63,430 bases of DNA from the NCBI RefSeq assembly GCF_947495145.1, contig NZ_CANLXP010000019.1:1-63430 (forward strand), in the 5' to 3' direction. Positions 8,263 to 21,885 of this stretch are shown here, piece after piece (within the stretch, counting starts at the first letter, position 1; each line of letters begins with the position of its first letter). Source of the DNA: an uncultured Arthrobacter sp. (GTDB lineage: Bacteria > Actinomycetota > Actinomycetes > Actinomycetales > Micrococcaceae). The position numbers and the translations under genes were made by a program. The notes beneath the pieces are model-generated. The model had not been told where the DNA came from, ran no database searches, and saw only the letters and a list, made by a program, of their open reading frames with translations.

Positions 8263-9666
8263 GTGAGTACCGACGAGATCAACGATGTAGGCAGCTCCTG
8301 GCGCAAGGTGATTCGCACGCTTGAACAGGACGAACGGATATCTCCACGCCAGCGCGGTTTCGTTGTACTCGCCCAGGCACAGGGACTGATCGGCACCACC
8401 CTCCTTGTAGCGGTTCCCAACGAACTGACCCGCGAGGTTCTTCAAAGCCAGCTGAAAAGCCCGTTGAATGATGCCCTTCGGGACGTGTTCCGGGAAGAGA
8501 TCCAATGCGCATTCGTTATCGATTCGGACCTTACTCCGGTCATCGAAGAGGAGCCCGAGGAGGTCCCGGACGAAAGTACCCAGCGGGAGCAGGCGCCGTC
8601 GCCTACCCCTCCGAGCAACTCCCATGAGTTCGGGCGCCTGAACCCGAAGTACGTTTTCGATACGTTCGTCATCGGTTCGTCGAACCGATTCGCACATGCA
8701 GCAGCTGTAGCTGTAGCGGAAGCACCGGCAAAGGCGTACAATCCCCTGTTCATCTACGGGGATTCAGGATTGGGAAAAACCCACCTGCTCCACGCCATCG
8801 GACACTATGCCCGCCATCTCTATACAGGCATCCGCGTCCGATACGTCAACTCCGAGGAATTCACCAACGACTTCATCAACTCGATCCGTGACGATGAAGG
8901 AACGAGCTTTAAACAGACCTATCGCAACGTTGACATCCTCCTGATCGATGACATCCAGTTCCTGAGCGGCAAGGACCGCACGCAGGAGGAGTTTTTCCAT
9001 ACTTTCAACGCGCTGCACAACCACAACAAGCAGGTGGTCATCACCTCGGATCTGCCTCCCAAGCAGATGTCGGGCTTCGAGGAACGGATGCGTTCACGGT
9101 TCGAGTGGGGACTGCTCACCGACATCCAGCCGCCGGAACTCGAGACCCGGATTGCGATTCTCCGCAAAAAGGCAATCAGCGAAGGAATGAGCGCACCTGA
9201 CGAAGTGCTCGAGTACATCGCGTCGAAGATTTCAACGAACATCCGTGAACTGGAGGGTGCCCTGATCCGGGTTACCGCATTCGCGAGCCTGAACCGCCAG
9301 GCGGTCGATGAGAATCTCGCTGAGATAGTCCTCAAAGACCTCATCACCGACGACGGCGCGCAAGAGATCACTTCGTCGCTGATCATGGCCCAGACGGCCG
9401 AGTACTTCAACATCACGCTCGATGACCTGTGCAGCAAGTCCCGGACGCGCACGCTCGTCACCGCTCGACAGATAGCTATGTATCTGTGCCGGGAACTGAC
9501 GGATATGTCGCTGCCCAAGATCGGTCACGAGCTGGGCGGACGGGATCACACCACGGTCATCCATGCCGATCGCAAGATCCGTGAACTGATGGCCGAGCGC
9601 CGCGCGATCTACAACCAGGTCACTGAGCTGACCAACCGCATCAAGCACCACCGCAAGGAATCGTAG
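8263..9666 (+). CDS. dnaA: Chromosomal replication initiator protein DnaA
   Basis: Binds DnaA boxes at oriC and opens the duplex. 467 aa from the GTG at 8263, chosen because GAGGA lies six bases upstream; a GTG at 8212 in the same frame lies within a DnaA-box cluster and lacks a ribosome-binding site. Domain I about 1-85, acidic/proline linker about 90-125, AAA+ domain with Walker A GDSGLGKT (about 166-173) and Walker B ILLIDDIQF, and the C-terminal DNA-binding domain with the DnaA signature GGRDHTTVIHADRKI (about 430-444). Confidence 0.98.
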   Translation: MSTDEINDVGSSWRKVIRTLEQDERISPRQRGFVVLAQAQGLIGTTLLVAVPNELTREVLQSQLKSPLNDALRDVFREEIQCAFVIDSDLTPVIEEEPEEVPDESTQREQAPSPTPPSNSHEFGRLNPKYVFDTFVIGSSNRFAHAAAVAVAEAPAKAYNPLFIYGDSGLGKTHLLHAIGHYARHLYTGIRVRYVNSEEFTNDFINSIRDDEGTSFKQTYRNVDILLIDDIQFLSGKDRTQEEFFHTFNALHNHNKQVVITSDLPPKQMSGFEERMRSRFEWGLLTDIQPPELETRIAILRKKAISEGMSAPDEVLEYIASKISTNIRELEGALIRVTAFASLNRQAVDENLAEIVLKDLITDDGAQEITSSLIMAQTAEYFNITLDDLCSKSRTRTLVTARQIAMYLCRELTDMSLPKIGHELGGRDHTTVIHADRKIRELMAERRAIYNQVTELTNRIKHHRKES

Positions 9667-10104
9667 CCTCCAGGCGGAAGGCTCTTCGCCGAACTGAAAT
9701 TAACAGCTGTGGAAAGAATTGTGGATAACAAGGCGATTCCCGTGGACGTTAATGAGGACAAGCTCCCACAGGGGTGTGGACCGCTGGAAACAAAGATGTT
9801 TCATACACAACGAAGCATCTGCCCCAGTCGACTGAGTTCACATCCTGTCAACAGGCAACACTGCCTGAAACACACGGGTCATCCCGGTTATCCACAGTAT
9901 CCACAGGAGTTATTAACACTACTGATCCTTAGTCCATCGATCCTTTCCAAATAACATTTCCCCTCCCGACCACCCGGCAAGACTGCCCACTGTGTCGCGC
10001 TAAGCTGTCACTCAGTAGAGTTGACCTTTGCCCACGCGTCCTCCTTTGTCGAAAGGCGAGGATGAGTGGCTTCCCATGTACCTCGCGAAAGGCGGCACCC
10101 TTCA
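9667..10104. other. oriC: Replication origin oriC (dnaA-dnaN intergenic)
   Basis: 438 bp without coding potential. Perfect DnaA boxes at 9720-9728 (TGTGGATAA) and 9888-9896 (TTATCCACA), a near-match directly abutting at 9897-9905 (GTATCCACA), and weaker ones at 9708-9716, 9775-9783 and 9801-9809. An AT-rich stretch at about 9906-9958 next to the tandem boxes is the likely unwinding element. Actinobacterial origins normally lie in this interval. Confidence 0.85.
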
Positions 10105-11229
10105 GTGAAATTCCGAGTCGAGCGCGATGTCCTGGCTGAGGCCGTAACGTGGACAGCGCGTTCCCTGTCGCCGCGGCCTCCAGTGCCGGTGCTCTCTGGC
10201 TTGCTGATCAAGGCGGGCGCCGGCAGTCTGAGCCTCGCCAGCTTCGACTACGAGATCTCAGCGCGCTTGGAGATACCCGCGGACGTAGCCGAAGAAGGAA
10301 CAATCCTGGTTTCCGGTCGGTTGCTCGCTGATATTTGCCGCAGTCTTCCGTCTGCACCGGTCGAAGTCGCGACGGACGGCTCGAAAGTAACCCTCACCTG
10401 CCGTAACAGCCGGTTCAATCTCGCCACCATGCCGGAAGCCGAGTACCCGGAGCTTCCTGCCCTCCCCGACGTCAGCGGCGTCGTCGACGGCGATGCATTC
10501 GCTGAAGCCGTTTCCCAGGTCATCATCGCTGCCAGCCGCGACGACACTCTGCCGATTCTCACCGGTGTGCGCATGGAAATCGAGGAAGACCTCATCACGT
10601 TCCTGGCGACGGACCGTTATCGGCTCGCGCTGCGTGAACTCTCCTGGAAGCCCACCAATCCCGGAATCTCCACCAGCGCCCTGGTAAAGGCCAAGACCCT
10701 TAGCGAAGTAGCGAAAACGCTTGGTGGATCCGGCGACCTCAAGATTGCGTTGTCCGACAACAGCGAACTGATCGGATTCGAAAGCGGTGGCAGGCGCACA
10801 ACGTCACTACTGGTCGACGGGGATTACCCGAAGATTCGCTCACTCTTTCCTGACAACACACCAATCCACGCAACGGTGGAAACCAGCCAGCTGGTCGAAG
10901 CAGTACGCCGCGTGGCACTGGTTGCGGAGCGGAACACCCCCGTGCGTCTCGCGTTCAGCGCCGGCCAGGTGGTCCTCGACGCCGGAACCGGTGAGGACGC
11001 CCAGGCATCTGAAGCGATCGAGGCAACTCTCGACGGCGACGACATCACAGTCGCATTCAACCCGCACTACCTGAGCGAAGGACTGGGAGCATTCAGCAGC
11101 CGTTTCGTGCGATTCTCCTTCACCACGCCGCCCAAGCCTGCCGTCATTTCCGCACAGGAAGAAGCCACCGGCGAGGACCGTGAAGACTACAGATACCTGC
11201 TGATGCCCGTGAGGCTGCCGAACCAGTAG
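10105..11229 (+). CDS. dnaN: DNA polymerase III beta subunit (sliding clamp)
   Basis: Ring-shaped processivity clamp that tethers polymerases and partners. 374 aa from GTG at 10105 (KFRVERDVLAEAVTW, the normal actinobacterial N-terminus), with AAGGCGG upstream. Three clamp domains are recognisable; the C-terminus YRYLLMPVRLPNQ ends with the conserved MPVRL segment that lines the partner-binding pocket. The mutasome protein ImuB at 41.8-43.4 kb would be expected to bind this clamp. Confidence 0.97.
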   Translation: MKFRVERDVLAEAVTWTARSLSPRPPVPVLSGLLIKAGAGSLSLASFDYEISARLEIPADVAEEGTILVSGRLLADICRSLPSAPVEVATDGSKVTLTCRNSRFNLATMPEAEYPELPALPDVSGVVDGDAFAEAVSQVIIAASRDDTLPILTGVRMEIEEDLITFLATDRYRLALRELSWKPTNPGISTSALVKAKTLSEVAKTLGGSGDLKIALSDNSELIGFESGGRRTTSLLVDGDYPKIRSLFPDNTPIHATVETSQLVEAVRRVALVAERNTPVRLAFSAGQVVLDAGTGEDAQASEAIEATLDGDDITVAFNPHYLSEGLGAFSSRFVRFSFTTPPKPAVISAQEEATGEDREDYRYLLMPVRLPNQ

Positions 11230-11269
11230 GAACGCATCACCCACCGCACCGAACCCCATGGAGGACAGT

Positions 11270-12157
11270 ATGCACATCGGCCTGATCGGACTCGGGAAAA
11301 TGGGACACAACATGCGGGAACGGTTGCGTGCCCGCGGTATTGAGGTCACCGGCTACGACCGGAATCCCGAAGTATCCGACGTTGCAACGCTCGATGAGCT
11401 TGTCGCTGCACTGCCCGCGCCGAGGGTCGTGTGGGTGATGGTGCCGGCTGGAAAGGTCACCGACCAGGTAATCACCGAGCTGGGCGCAAAACTCGCTGAA
11501 GGTGATTTGGTGATCGATGGCGGGAATACCAAGTTCAGCACAGATCAGGAGCACAGCGCGGAGCTCGCCCAAAGGGGTATTTCCTTCGTTGACTGTGGAG
11601 TATCGGGTGGTGTTTGGGGCCTGGAGAACGGCTATGGCCTGATGGTCGGAGGATCAGAGGCCGACGTCGAGCGCGTGATGCCGGTCTTTGACGCGTTGCG
11701 GCCCGAAGGCGATCGCGAGGAAAGCTTCGTTCACGTGGGTGAGACGGGTGCCGGCCACTACGCGAAGATGGTGCATAACGGCATCGAATATGGTCTGATG
11801 CAGGCGTACGCCGAAGGATACGAACTTCTTGAAGCGAAAGACATCATCAAGGATGTTCACGGCACCTTCCGCGCTTGGCAGAAGGGAACGGTTGTTCGTT
11901 CCTGGCTGCTGGATCTGCTGATCAAGGCGTTGGAGGAAGATCCGAAACTCAGCAACGTCGGTGCGTACGTTGAGGATTCCGGCGAGGGTCGCTGGACTGT
12001 GGAACAGGCGATCGCCAACGAAGTGGCAGCGCCCGCTATCACTGCGGCGCTCTTCGCCCGCTTCAGTTCACGTCAGGAGGACGCGCCATCGCTGAAGATG
12101 GTAGCTGCGCTGCGCAACCAGTTCGGCGGCCACGCCGTGCGCGCACCCCGCAATTGA
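11270..12157 (+). CDS. gnd: 6-phosphogluconate dehydrogenase (decarboxylating, short form)
   Basis: Oxidatively decarboxylates 6-phosphogluconate to ribulose 5-phosphate. About 295 aa, the short class. The N-terminal Rossmann motif is GLIGLGKMGHNM, the substrate-site signature GGNTKFSTDQEHS and GVSGGVWGLENG follow, and GAGHYAKMVHNGIEYG carries the catalytic lysine. The ATG at 11270 is preferred over 11258 because GGAGGA lies four bases before it. Placement between dnaN and recF is common in actinobacteria. It functionally links to gntK/gntP at 24-26 kb. Confidence 0.93.
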   Translation: MHIGLIGLGKMGHNMRERLRARGIEVTGYDRNPEVSDVATLDELVAALPAPRVVWVMVPAGKVTDQVITELGAKLAEGDLVIDGGNTKFSTDQEHSAELAQRGISFVDCGVSGGVWGLENGYGLMVGGSEADVERVMPVFDALRPEGDREESFVHVGETGAGHYAKMVHNGIEYGLMQAYAEGYELLEAKDIIKDVHGTFRAWQKGTVVRSWLLDLLIKALEEDPKLSNVGAYVEDSGEGRWTVEQAIANEVAAPAITAALFARFSSRQEDAPSLKMVAALRNQFGGHAVRAPRN

Positions 12158-12171
12158 AGCATGAGTGATAA

Positions 12172-13353
12172 GTGGTGTATGTCCAGCATCTTTCCCTGAC
12201 CGATTTCCGCAGCTATTCGCAGCTTGAGGTCCCGCTCGAGCCAGGTGTGACGGTATTCGTCGGACCGAACGGTGTAGGAAAAACCAATATCGTTGAAGCG
12301 ATCGGCTACCTGGGGTCTCTATCCTCACACCGGGTCAGTACAGACAAACCTCTCATCGCTTTCGACGCAGAGCGGGCACTGGTGCGCGGACGGCTCGTGC
12401 GCGGAACACAGGCTACGAGCGTGGAGCTTGAGATCAACGGCGAGCGCGCCAACCGTGCACGCATCAACCGCGCAAATCCTGTGCGCGCCCGGGTCGCTGC
12501 GGGGATACTGCGAACGGTTCTGTTTGCGCCGGAAGACCTCGCACTGGTGAAGGGCGACCCCTCCAACAGACGCCGGTTCCTCGACGAATTGATGGTGCAG
12601 CTGGTGCCACACCATGCTGGTGTGCGAGCGGATTATGAACGGGTCCTGAAACAGCGCAATGCCCTGCTCAAGTCGATTCGGGGGCGAAGGCTGACTGACG
12701 CTCACGAGACCACCCTCGAAGTGTGGGACCAGCATCTTGCTGCTGTCGGGTCGAAGCTGCTCCATGCCCGCCTTGCGGTACTGACCAGGCTCCTGCCACA
12801 CATGCAGCAGGCCTATCGTGAGCTGACGGACGGTTCCAAAATCGCTGCGGCCGTGTATCGCTCGTCTCTGGTCAGTGCGGTTTCAGATGACGATGCTGAC
12901 TCCACCGCCACCGGCGAAGACCTCAGCGCCCTCTCTGTCGAAGCAATCAACGAACGGTTTCTGACCGCGATTGCTGAGCAGCGCCGGCGCGAAACCGAGC
13001 GCGGGATCTCCCTCGTGGGACCGCACCGCGACGAAGTGGAGCTCATGCTCGGGCGTGCCCTGGTCAAGGGGTATGCCTCCCATGGGGAGACCTGGTCCAT
13101 GGCCCTGGCGCTGCGCCTTGGATCCTATTACCTTCTTACCGACGATGACCGGACTCCTGGATCGACGCCCGTTCTGATCCTTGATGATGTATTCGCTGAG
13201 CTGGACGCAGACCGGCGGGAACGACTGGCCTCGGTCGTCGTCGGCGCGGAGCAGGTCCTTGTGACTGCAGCAGTCGGTGACGATGTCCCGGCCGCACTGG
13301 ACGGCCGGCAGTTCGAGGTGGTGCCGGGAGGTTTCAGTGAAGTTCCGGCCTGA
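12172..13353 (+). CDS. recF: DNA replication and repair protein RecF
   Basis: SMC-like ATPase that helps load RecA at gaps. 393 aa with Walker A GPNGVGKTN near the N-terminus, the ABC-type signature region LVGPHRDEVELML, and Walker B VLILDDVFAELD near the C-terminus. The start may be the GTG at 12172 or the next GTG at 12175 (giving YVQHLSLTDFRSY); the ribosome-binding site is weak for both. Its 3' end overlaps the DUF721 gene by 17 bp. Confidence 0.96.
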   Translation: MVYVQHLSLTDFRSYSQLEVPLEPGVTVFVGPNGVGKTNIVEAIGYLGSLSSHRVSTDKPLIAFDAERALVRGRLVRGTQATSVELEINGERANRARINRANPVRARVAAGILRTVLFAPEDLALVKGDPSNRRRFLDELMVQLVPHHAGVRADYERVLKQRNALLKSIRGRRLTDAHETTLEVWDQHLAAVGSKLLHARLAVLTRLLPHMQQAYRELTDGSKIAAAVYRSSLVSAVSDDDADSTATGEDLSALSVEAINERFLTAIAEQRRRETERGISLVGPHRDEVELMLGRALVKGYASHGETWSMALALRLGSYYLLTDDDRTPGSTPVLILDDVFAELDADRRERLASVVVGAEQVLVTAAVGDDVPAALDGRQFEVVPGGFSEVPA

Positions 13354-13936
13354 GGATAAGGCAAAGCGGTCAGAGGCGAAAACGGTACCCACCAACGACG
13401 ACGACGGCGCCCCCGTTCCTGCCGACGCCGGCGAAACCCCGGTGCAGGATGCACCGCGGCTTCTGTTGAACCGCCTTCGTGACGCGTCTATAGCGCGCGG
13501 TGATCTTCGGGCGCCGGCGGCCCGTCGTCGTCGTACTGGTTCCGGTGCTGCTCGCCCGAGGGGACAGGAGTCCTACACCGGAAGGGATCCTCAGGGTGTC
13601 GGCGCGGTCTTCGGGCGGCTTCTGAGCGAGCGGGGCTGGAATTCTCCGGTAGCTGTCGGCTCAGTCATGGCGCGATGGGCAGAATTGGTGGGCCCGGAGA
13701 TTGCTGCCCACTGCACGCCTGAAAGTTTCCATGAAACAACAGTTCTTGTCCGGTGCGATTCGACCGCCTGGGCAACGCAGCTCAGGCTGATCAGCCCGGA
13801 CCTGCTCCGGCGGTTCGAGCACGAGCTGGGTACCGGCGTAGTGACGGCCATGAAGATCGTTGGCCCATCCGCTCCATCCTGGCGAAAGGGCGGCCGATCG
13901 GTTCGAGGTCGCGGACCTCGGGATACCTACGGGTAG
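13337..13936 (+). CDS. DUF721 domain-containing protein
   Basis: 199 aa from GTG at 13337, preceded by GGGAGG, starting inside the 3' end of recF. Residues 1-75 are charged and disordered; the DUF721 (DciA-like) domain follows at about 90-175 with VMARWAELVGPEIAAHCTPESF and VRCDSTAWATQLRL. DUF721/DciA proteins in other bacteria help load the replicative helicase, and the position between recF and gyrB is conserved. The helicase-loading role here is inference. Confidence 0.88.
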   Translation: MKFRPEDKAKRSEAKTVPTNDDDGAPVPADAGETPVQDAPRLLLNRLRDASIARGDLRAPAARRRRTGSGAARPRGQESYTGRDPQGVGAVFGRLLSERGWNSPVAVGSVMARWAELVGPEIAAHCTPESFHETTVLVRCDSTAWATQLRLISPDLLRRFEHELGTGVVTAMKIVGPSAPSWRKGGRSVRGRGPRDTYG

Positions 13937-16239
<2,303 letters not shown>

Positions 16240-16320
16240 CCGAGGTCGCGCAGACCCGGCCGGGCACGCAGCTATCTTGTCACCGGATTTTGACACGCAC
16301 TTACGAATGGAACGAACTAG

Positions 16321-18953
<2,633 letters not shown>

Positions 18954-18957
<4 letters not shown>

Positions 18958-19487
18958 GTTCTGCCAACTCAAATCCGCGCGCGGCAGCGGGAAGTGCTGT
19001 CCGGTCGTCGGGTGGAGGACCTCGGGTGAACCCACCTGCACGCCCAACCCAGCGGCCAGCCTCGTCGGCCGCGCGGCCTGCCGGCAATCGACCTGGGCTG
19101 GTGAAACCAGCTCCAAAGGCGAAGGCGCGCAAGGCCAGACTCCTGGTCAGCAAGATCGATCCGTGGTCGGTGCTGAAGATGTCCTTCCTGCTCTCCGTAG
19201 CGCTGGGGATTGTCACGGTTGTTGCGGCGATTGTGATCTGGACAGTTCTCGACCTCACGGGAATCTTCGACCGGGTTAACCAGCTACTCGGAGAGATTGC
19301 CGGGTCGGAGGGTGCAGGATTCGATCTTCGCCAGTTCGCATCCCTCGGTCAGGTCGTCTCCTTCGCCACCATCATCGCCGTCGTGAATGTTGTCCTACTG
19401 ACCGCTCTCGCAATGCTTGCAGCGGTCCTGTACAACATCTCATCCACACTTGTGGGCGGCATTGGTGTCACCCTCACGGACGACTGA
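18954..19487 (+). CDS. DUF3566 membrane protein
   Basis: 177 aa. A Pro/Ala/Arg-rich cytoplasmic N-terminus (about 1-60) is followed by the DUF3566 domain with two membrane helices (about 72-98, [22 protein letters not shown], and about 138-165). Conserved directly after gyrA in actinobacteria; function unknown, probably membrane-associated. GTG start with GGAGG upstream and GTGA overlap with the gyrA stop, so translational coupling is likely. Confidence 0.88.
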
Positions 19488-19571
19488 CCCGCTGTAATCG
19501 GGGCTAGGCTCTCAATTTGTAGATCGCTGAGGGCCTACTGTAAAGTCGTATCTCGGCCCGATGAGGTACGG

Positions 19572-19645
19572 GGGCGTATAGCTCAGGCGGTTAGAGCGCT
19601 TCGCTGATAACGAAGAGGTCCCAGGTTCAAGTCCTGGTACGCCCA
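19572..19645 (+). tRNA. ileT: tRNA-Ile (GAT)
   Basis: 74 nt. Acceptor stem GGGCGTA pairs with TACGCCC, discriminator A, anticodon loop contains GAT within the CTTCG / CGAAG stem, and the T arm is CCAGG TTCAAGT CCTGG. CCA is not encoded. Confidence 0.96.
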
Positions 19646-19685
19646 CGGATCCTGAAACCGGCAGGAAACTGCAAGGAGGAGCACT

Positions 19686-19802
19686 GTGAAGAAGTTGCTG
19701 GTAGCTGCAGCTGCGGTCGCAGGTGTCTTTGCCTACAAGCGGTGGCAGGAATCCGAGAAGGACAAGGAAGTGTGGAGCAACGCGACCGATTCGGTCGAGT
19801 AA
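19686..19802 (+). CDS. DLW-39 family small protein
   Basis: 38-aa gene between tRNA-Ile and tRNA-Ala. GTG start with a strong AAGGAGGAG site. The product starts KKLLVAAAAVAGVFAYKRW, a short N-terminal membrane helix, then a charged Glu/Lys segment and ends EVWSNATDSVE. This matches the actinobacterial DLW-39 small-protein family, normally encoded near the gyrA-tRNA-Ile-tRNA-Ala region; function unknown. Confidence 0.85.
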   Translation: MKKLLVAAAAVAGVFAYKRWQESEKDKEVWSNATDSVE

Positions 19803-19812
19803 AACTTCACTC

Positions 19813-19836
19813 CCTGATCGGGGTATACTGATCAGG
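19813..19836 (+). promoter_or_regulatory. Inverted repeat around a -10-like TATACT upstream of tRNA-Ala
   Basis: CCTGATC (19813-19819) and GATCAGG (19830-19836) flank TATACT (19824-19829), which is 18 bp before the tRNA-Ala gene. It may be the tRNA promoter, or a weak terminator of the DLW-39 gene; no clear -35 was found. Confidence 0.4.
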
Positions 19837-19847
19837 TTCCGTTTTAC

Positions 19848-19920
19848 GGGGGCATGGCGCAATTGGTAGCGCACCTGCTTTGCAAGCAGGGGGTTCGGGG
19901 TTCGAGTCCCCGTGCCTCCA
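19848..19920 (+). tRNA. alaT: tRNA-Ala (TGC)
   Basis: 73 nt. Acceptor GGGGGCA pairs with TGCCTCC (one G-U), anticodon TGC in the CCTGC TTTGCAA GCAGG arm, T arm CGGGG TTCGAGT CCCCG. Discriminator A; CCA is not encoded. Confidence 0.96.
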
Positions 19921-19928
19921 CCGAAAGA

Positions 19929-19962
19929 CGAAGGGTTCCAGCCGGAAGGCTGGAGCCCTTCG
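19929..19962. terminator. Bidirectional terminator hairpin
   Basis: About 15-bp stem (19929-19943 with 19948-19962, loop GGAA) between tRNA-Ala and the convergent glycosyltransferase gene; it can serve both. Confidence 0.75.
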
Positions 19963-19966
19963 TTGG

Positions 19967-20812
19967 TTAACGCTCCTGGCGCTGAGGTGTTGTGGTTCTG
20001 GCCGTGCGAGCAGTATGTACGGCGCGAAGGACCTTCGCCGGATAGTAGATCGACATGAAAATCAGCATGGGAATCTTGAGAACCGTCTTGTCGATCTCGT
20101 GCGCACGGTACGTGCGGTCAAACCTCGTGACGTAGTAGCGGTAGTCCTTGGGCGAATTCTCAAGACGCCTGGCCGACATGCCGCTGACCATGGCTGGAAT
20201 ATAGCGGATGACCAGGTCCTGTTCCGCGAGATGCAGGGATATGTCGATATCCTCGTGCATCTGGTCCTGCTCGTCGAGGCAGGTTCTGTCCCGGATCTGT
20301 TCCCACGCCGTCCTGCGAAGGGCCATATTCGAGCCAAACAGGAAGTGGTACTGGTTGCGCGCGAGCTTGAGAACGAGCTGGCGCATCTTGTCGTCAGCTT
20401 TGAGGCCCCATCGACGCATCGGCATGTCGTAGTACACGACAGGACCCGTAGCAGCGGCCACCTCGGGATCGGTGAAGCCAGCCTGGACGGTTTCCACCCA
20501 ATCGGGTTCCAGAACGGAGTCTGCGTCAATCCGGCCCAGCACGTCGCCCGTGGCGTGGTTCAGACCGAAGTTCCGGGTAGGGATGAGGCCCTGCACTTCA
20601 TTCTGCTCGAGCAGATAGATAGGGCTCTCCGGGTACTCGAGCTGCATCTGGCGGACCACGTCGGCTGTATGGTCGGTCGAACGGTTATTGACGACCAGAA
20701 TTTCGTGCGCCGGCATGGACTGGTAGATGGCAGCGATGAGGCATTGGCGAATAACGCCTTCCTCGTTGTAGGCCGGGATCACGATCGACACGGACGGCTT
20801 CTCGGGGTGCAC
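19967..20812 (-). CDS. Family 2 glycosyltransferase
   Basis: 281 aa GT-A fold enzyme that moves a sugar from a nucleotide donor to an unknown acceptor. SIVIPAYNEEGVIRQCL near the N-terminus, the DAD metal-binding motif in GRIDADSVLEPDW, and HEDIDISLHLAEQ, a typical ED-containing acceptor motif. No clear long membrane helices except a weak hydrophobic C-terminal segment (IPMLIFMSIYYPAKVL). GTG start at 20812 with a poor ribosome-binding site. No neighbouring polysaccharide genes to define its substrate. Confidence 0.85.
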   Translation of the reverse strand: MHPEKPSVSIVIPAYNEEGVIRQCLIAAIYQSMPAHEILVVNNRSTDHTADVVRQMQLEYPESPIYLLEQNEVQGLIPTRNFGLNHATGDVLGRIDADSVLEPDWVETVQAGFTDPEVAAATGPVVYYDMPMRRWGLKADDKMRQLVLKLARNQYHFLFGSNMALRRTAWEQIRDRTCLDEQDQMHEDIDISLHLAEQDLVIRYIPAMVSGMSARRLENSPKDYRYYVTRFDRTYRAHEIDKTVLKIPMLIFMSIYYPAKVLRAVHTARTARTTTPQRQER

Positions 20813-20858
20813 GGCGGTAAATCTATCACCAGCCGGTGATGCTCAGGGGGGCAGACAT

Positions 20859-20904
20859 GAAAAAAGCGGGAAAGATCCGCCCTTCGGTGGATCCTTCCCG
20901 CTTT
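20859..20904 (-). terminator. Rho-independent terminator
   Basis: Stem of about 15 pairs (20863-20878 with 20889-20904), followed on the minus strand by a run of T (plus-strand A-run 20859-20865). Ends the repeat-protein gene. Confidence 0.85.
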
Positions 20905-20919
20905 CGGGCGGTGCAGGGA

Positions 20920-21732
20920 CTAGATGGCAGAACCCTTCGGTGCGCCGTCGTCGTCGTTCGACTTCTCAGCCGCGCGATCCGCTGCTTCCTTGATGTCATT
21001 GACGGCCTTCTTGGCTTCGTCATTGTGCTCAATGTCGGCAACCGGCTTGGGCTCAACTGGAGCGGGGGTTTTCCACGGATCCTCAACTGGCTGGGATGCA
21101 CGCCAGACGGCTACGCCTGCGGTGATGGCCGCGGCGATGATACCGACGATAAGCCAGCCCTTGCCGCCCTTGCTGCTCTTGCTCTGCTGGCTTCGCTTGA
21201 GATCCTTCGCAGCCTTCTGAGCCGCCACAACGGCAGCCTTCTGATACTTCTTCACAGCCTTCTTGTCACCGGTCACCCTGGTGACAACACCAGCAACACC
21301 GGCTGGGATGGTGGCAGCGGCCAGCGTGCGCGACGCAGAGTCCGCTGCATCCCCGAGCCGGTATGAAACGGCCGGAATGTACTCGGTGACGACGCGATCA
21401 CGTGCCTGGTTGATGGCTGGAGTTGCGCGGTCCAGGGTTCCCTGGATGCGCGGTGCGGTACCGTCGACGAACTGCGAAATGCGCGGCCCCACCCGGTCCA
21501 GGCTCCCCTGAATGCGAGGGGTGACCACGGCGATGCCGTCCGACAAACCCTGGGTTGCACGATTCACACCCTGCTGGATCCTCGGTGACGCCGTTTCGAT
21601 GCCTCGTTCAATACGCGGAGCGACCCACACCTTTGCGGCGTCCACCCGCGGCACGGCCCAATCACGTGCCGTGCCGACGCCCATCAGAACGTTGTTCTCG
21701 ATGGTGCGGACAACGCTTTCGGATTTCTTCAC
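20920..21732 (-). CDS. Membrane-anchored protein with 11-residue repeats
   Basis: 270 aa, not assigned to a named family. GTG start with GGGAGGT. Pro-Arg-Ile/Val recurs at residues 28, 39, 50, 72, 83 and 94, with degenerate copies at 61 and 105: a strict 11-residue period, as in amphipathic hendecad helices. A Lys-rich segment (about 155-190) precedes one membrane helix (about 195-213, WLIVGIIAAAITAGVAVW), and the tail is acidic/charged. The topology suggests a large N-terminal amphipathic region next to the membrane. Its own terminator follows; the cyclophilin gene is divergent. Confidence 0.75.
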   Translation of the reverse strand: MKKSESVVRTIENNVLMGVGTARDWAVPRVDAAKVWVAPRIERGIETASPRIQQGVNRATQGLSDGIAVVTPRIQGSLDRVGPRISQFVDGTAPRIQGTLDRATPAINQARDRVVTEYIPAVSYRLGDAADSASRTLAAATIPAGVAGVVTRVTGDKKAVKKYQKAAVVAAQKAAKDLKRSQQSKSSKGGKGWLIVGIIAAAITAGVAVWRASQPVEDPWKTPAPVEPKPVADIEHNDEAKKAVNDIKEAADRAAEKSNDDDGAPKGSAI

Positions 21733-21885
21733 AACTACCTCCCGGGGATAGTGACTGTTGTTAGTCAGCCTACGTGCTATCCCGAGGTCCGTGCTATCCG
21801 CACACTTTTTTCACAGCTTTTTCACTGTGCGCGGAACCCGGTACTTCAGGGGATAACAACGCACCCGCGTGGAAGAATGGAGCGC

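Noticed and set aside
19813-19836. Terminator after the DLW-39 gene
   Set aside because: The stem is short with no T-run, and a -10-like element lies inside; a tRNA promoter is just as likely.
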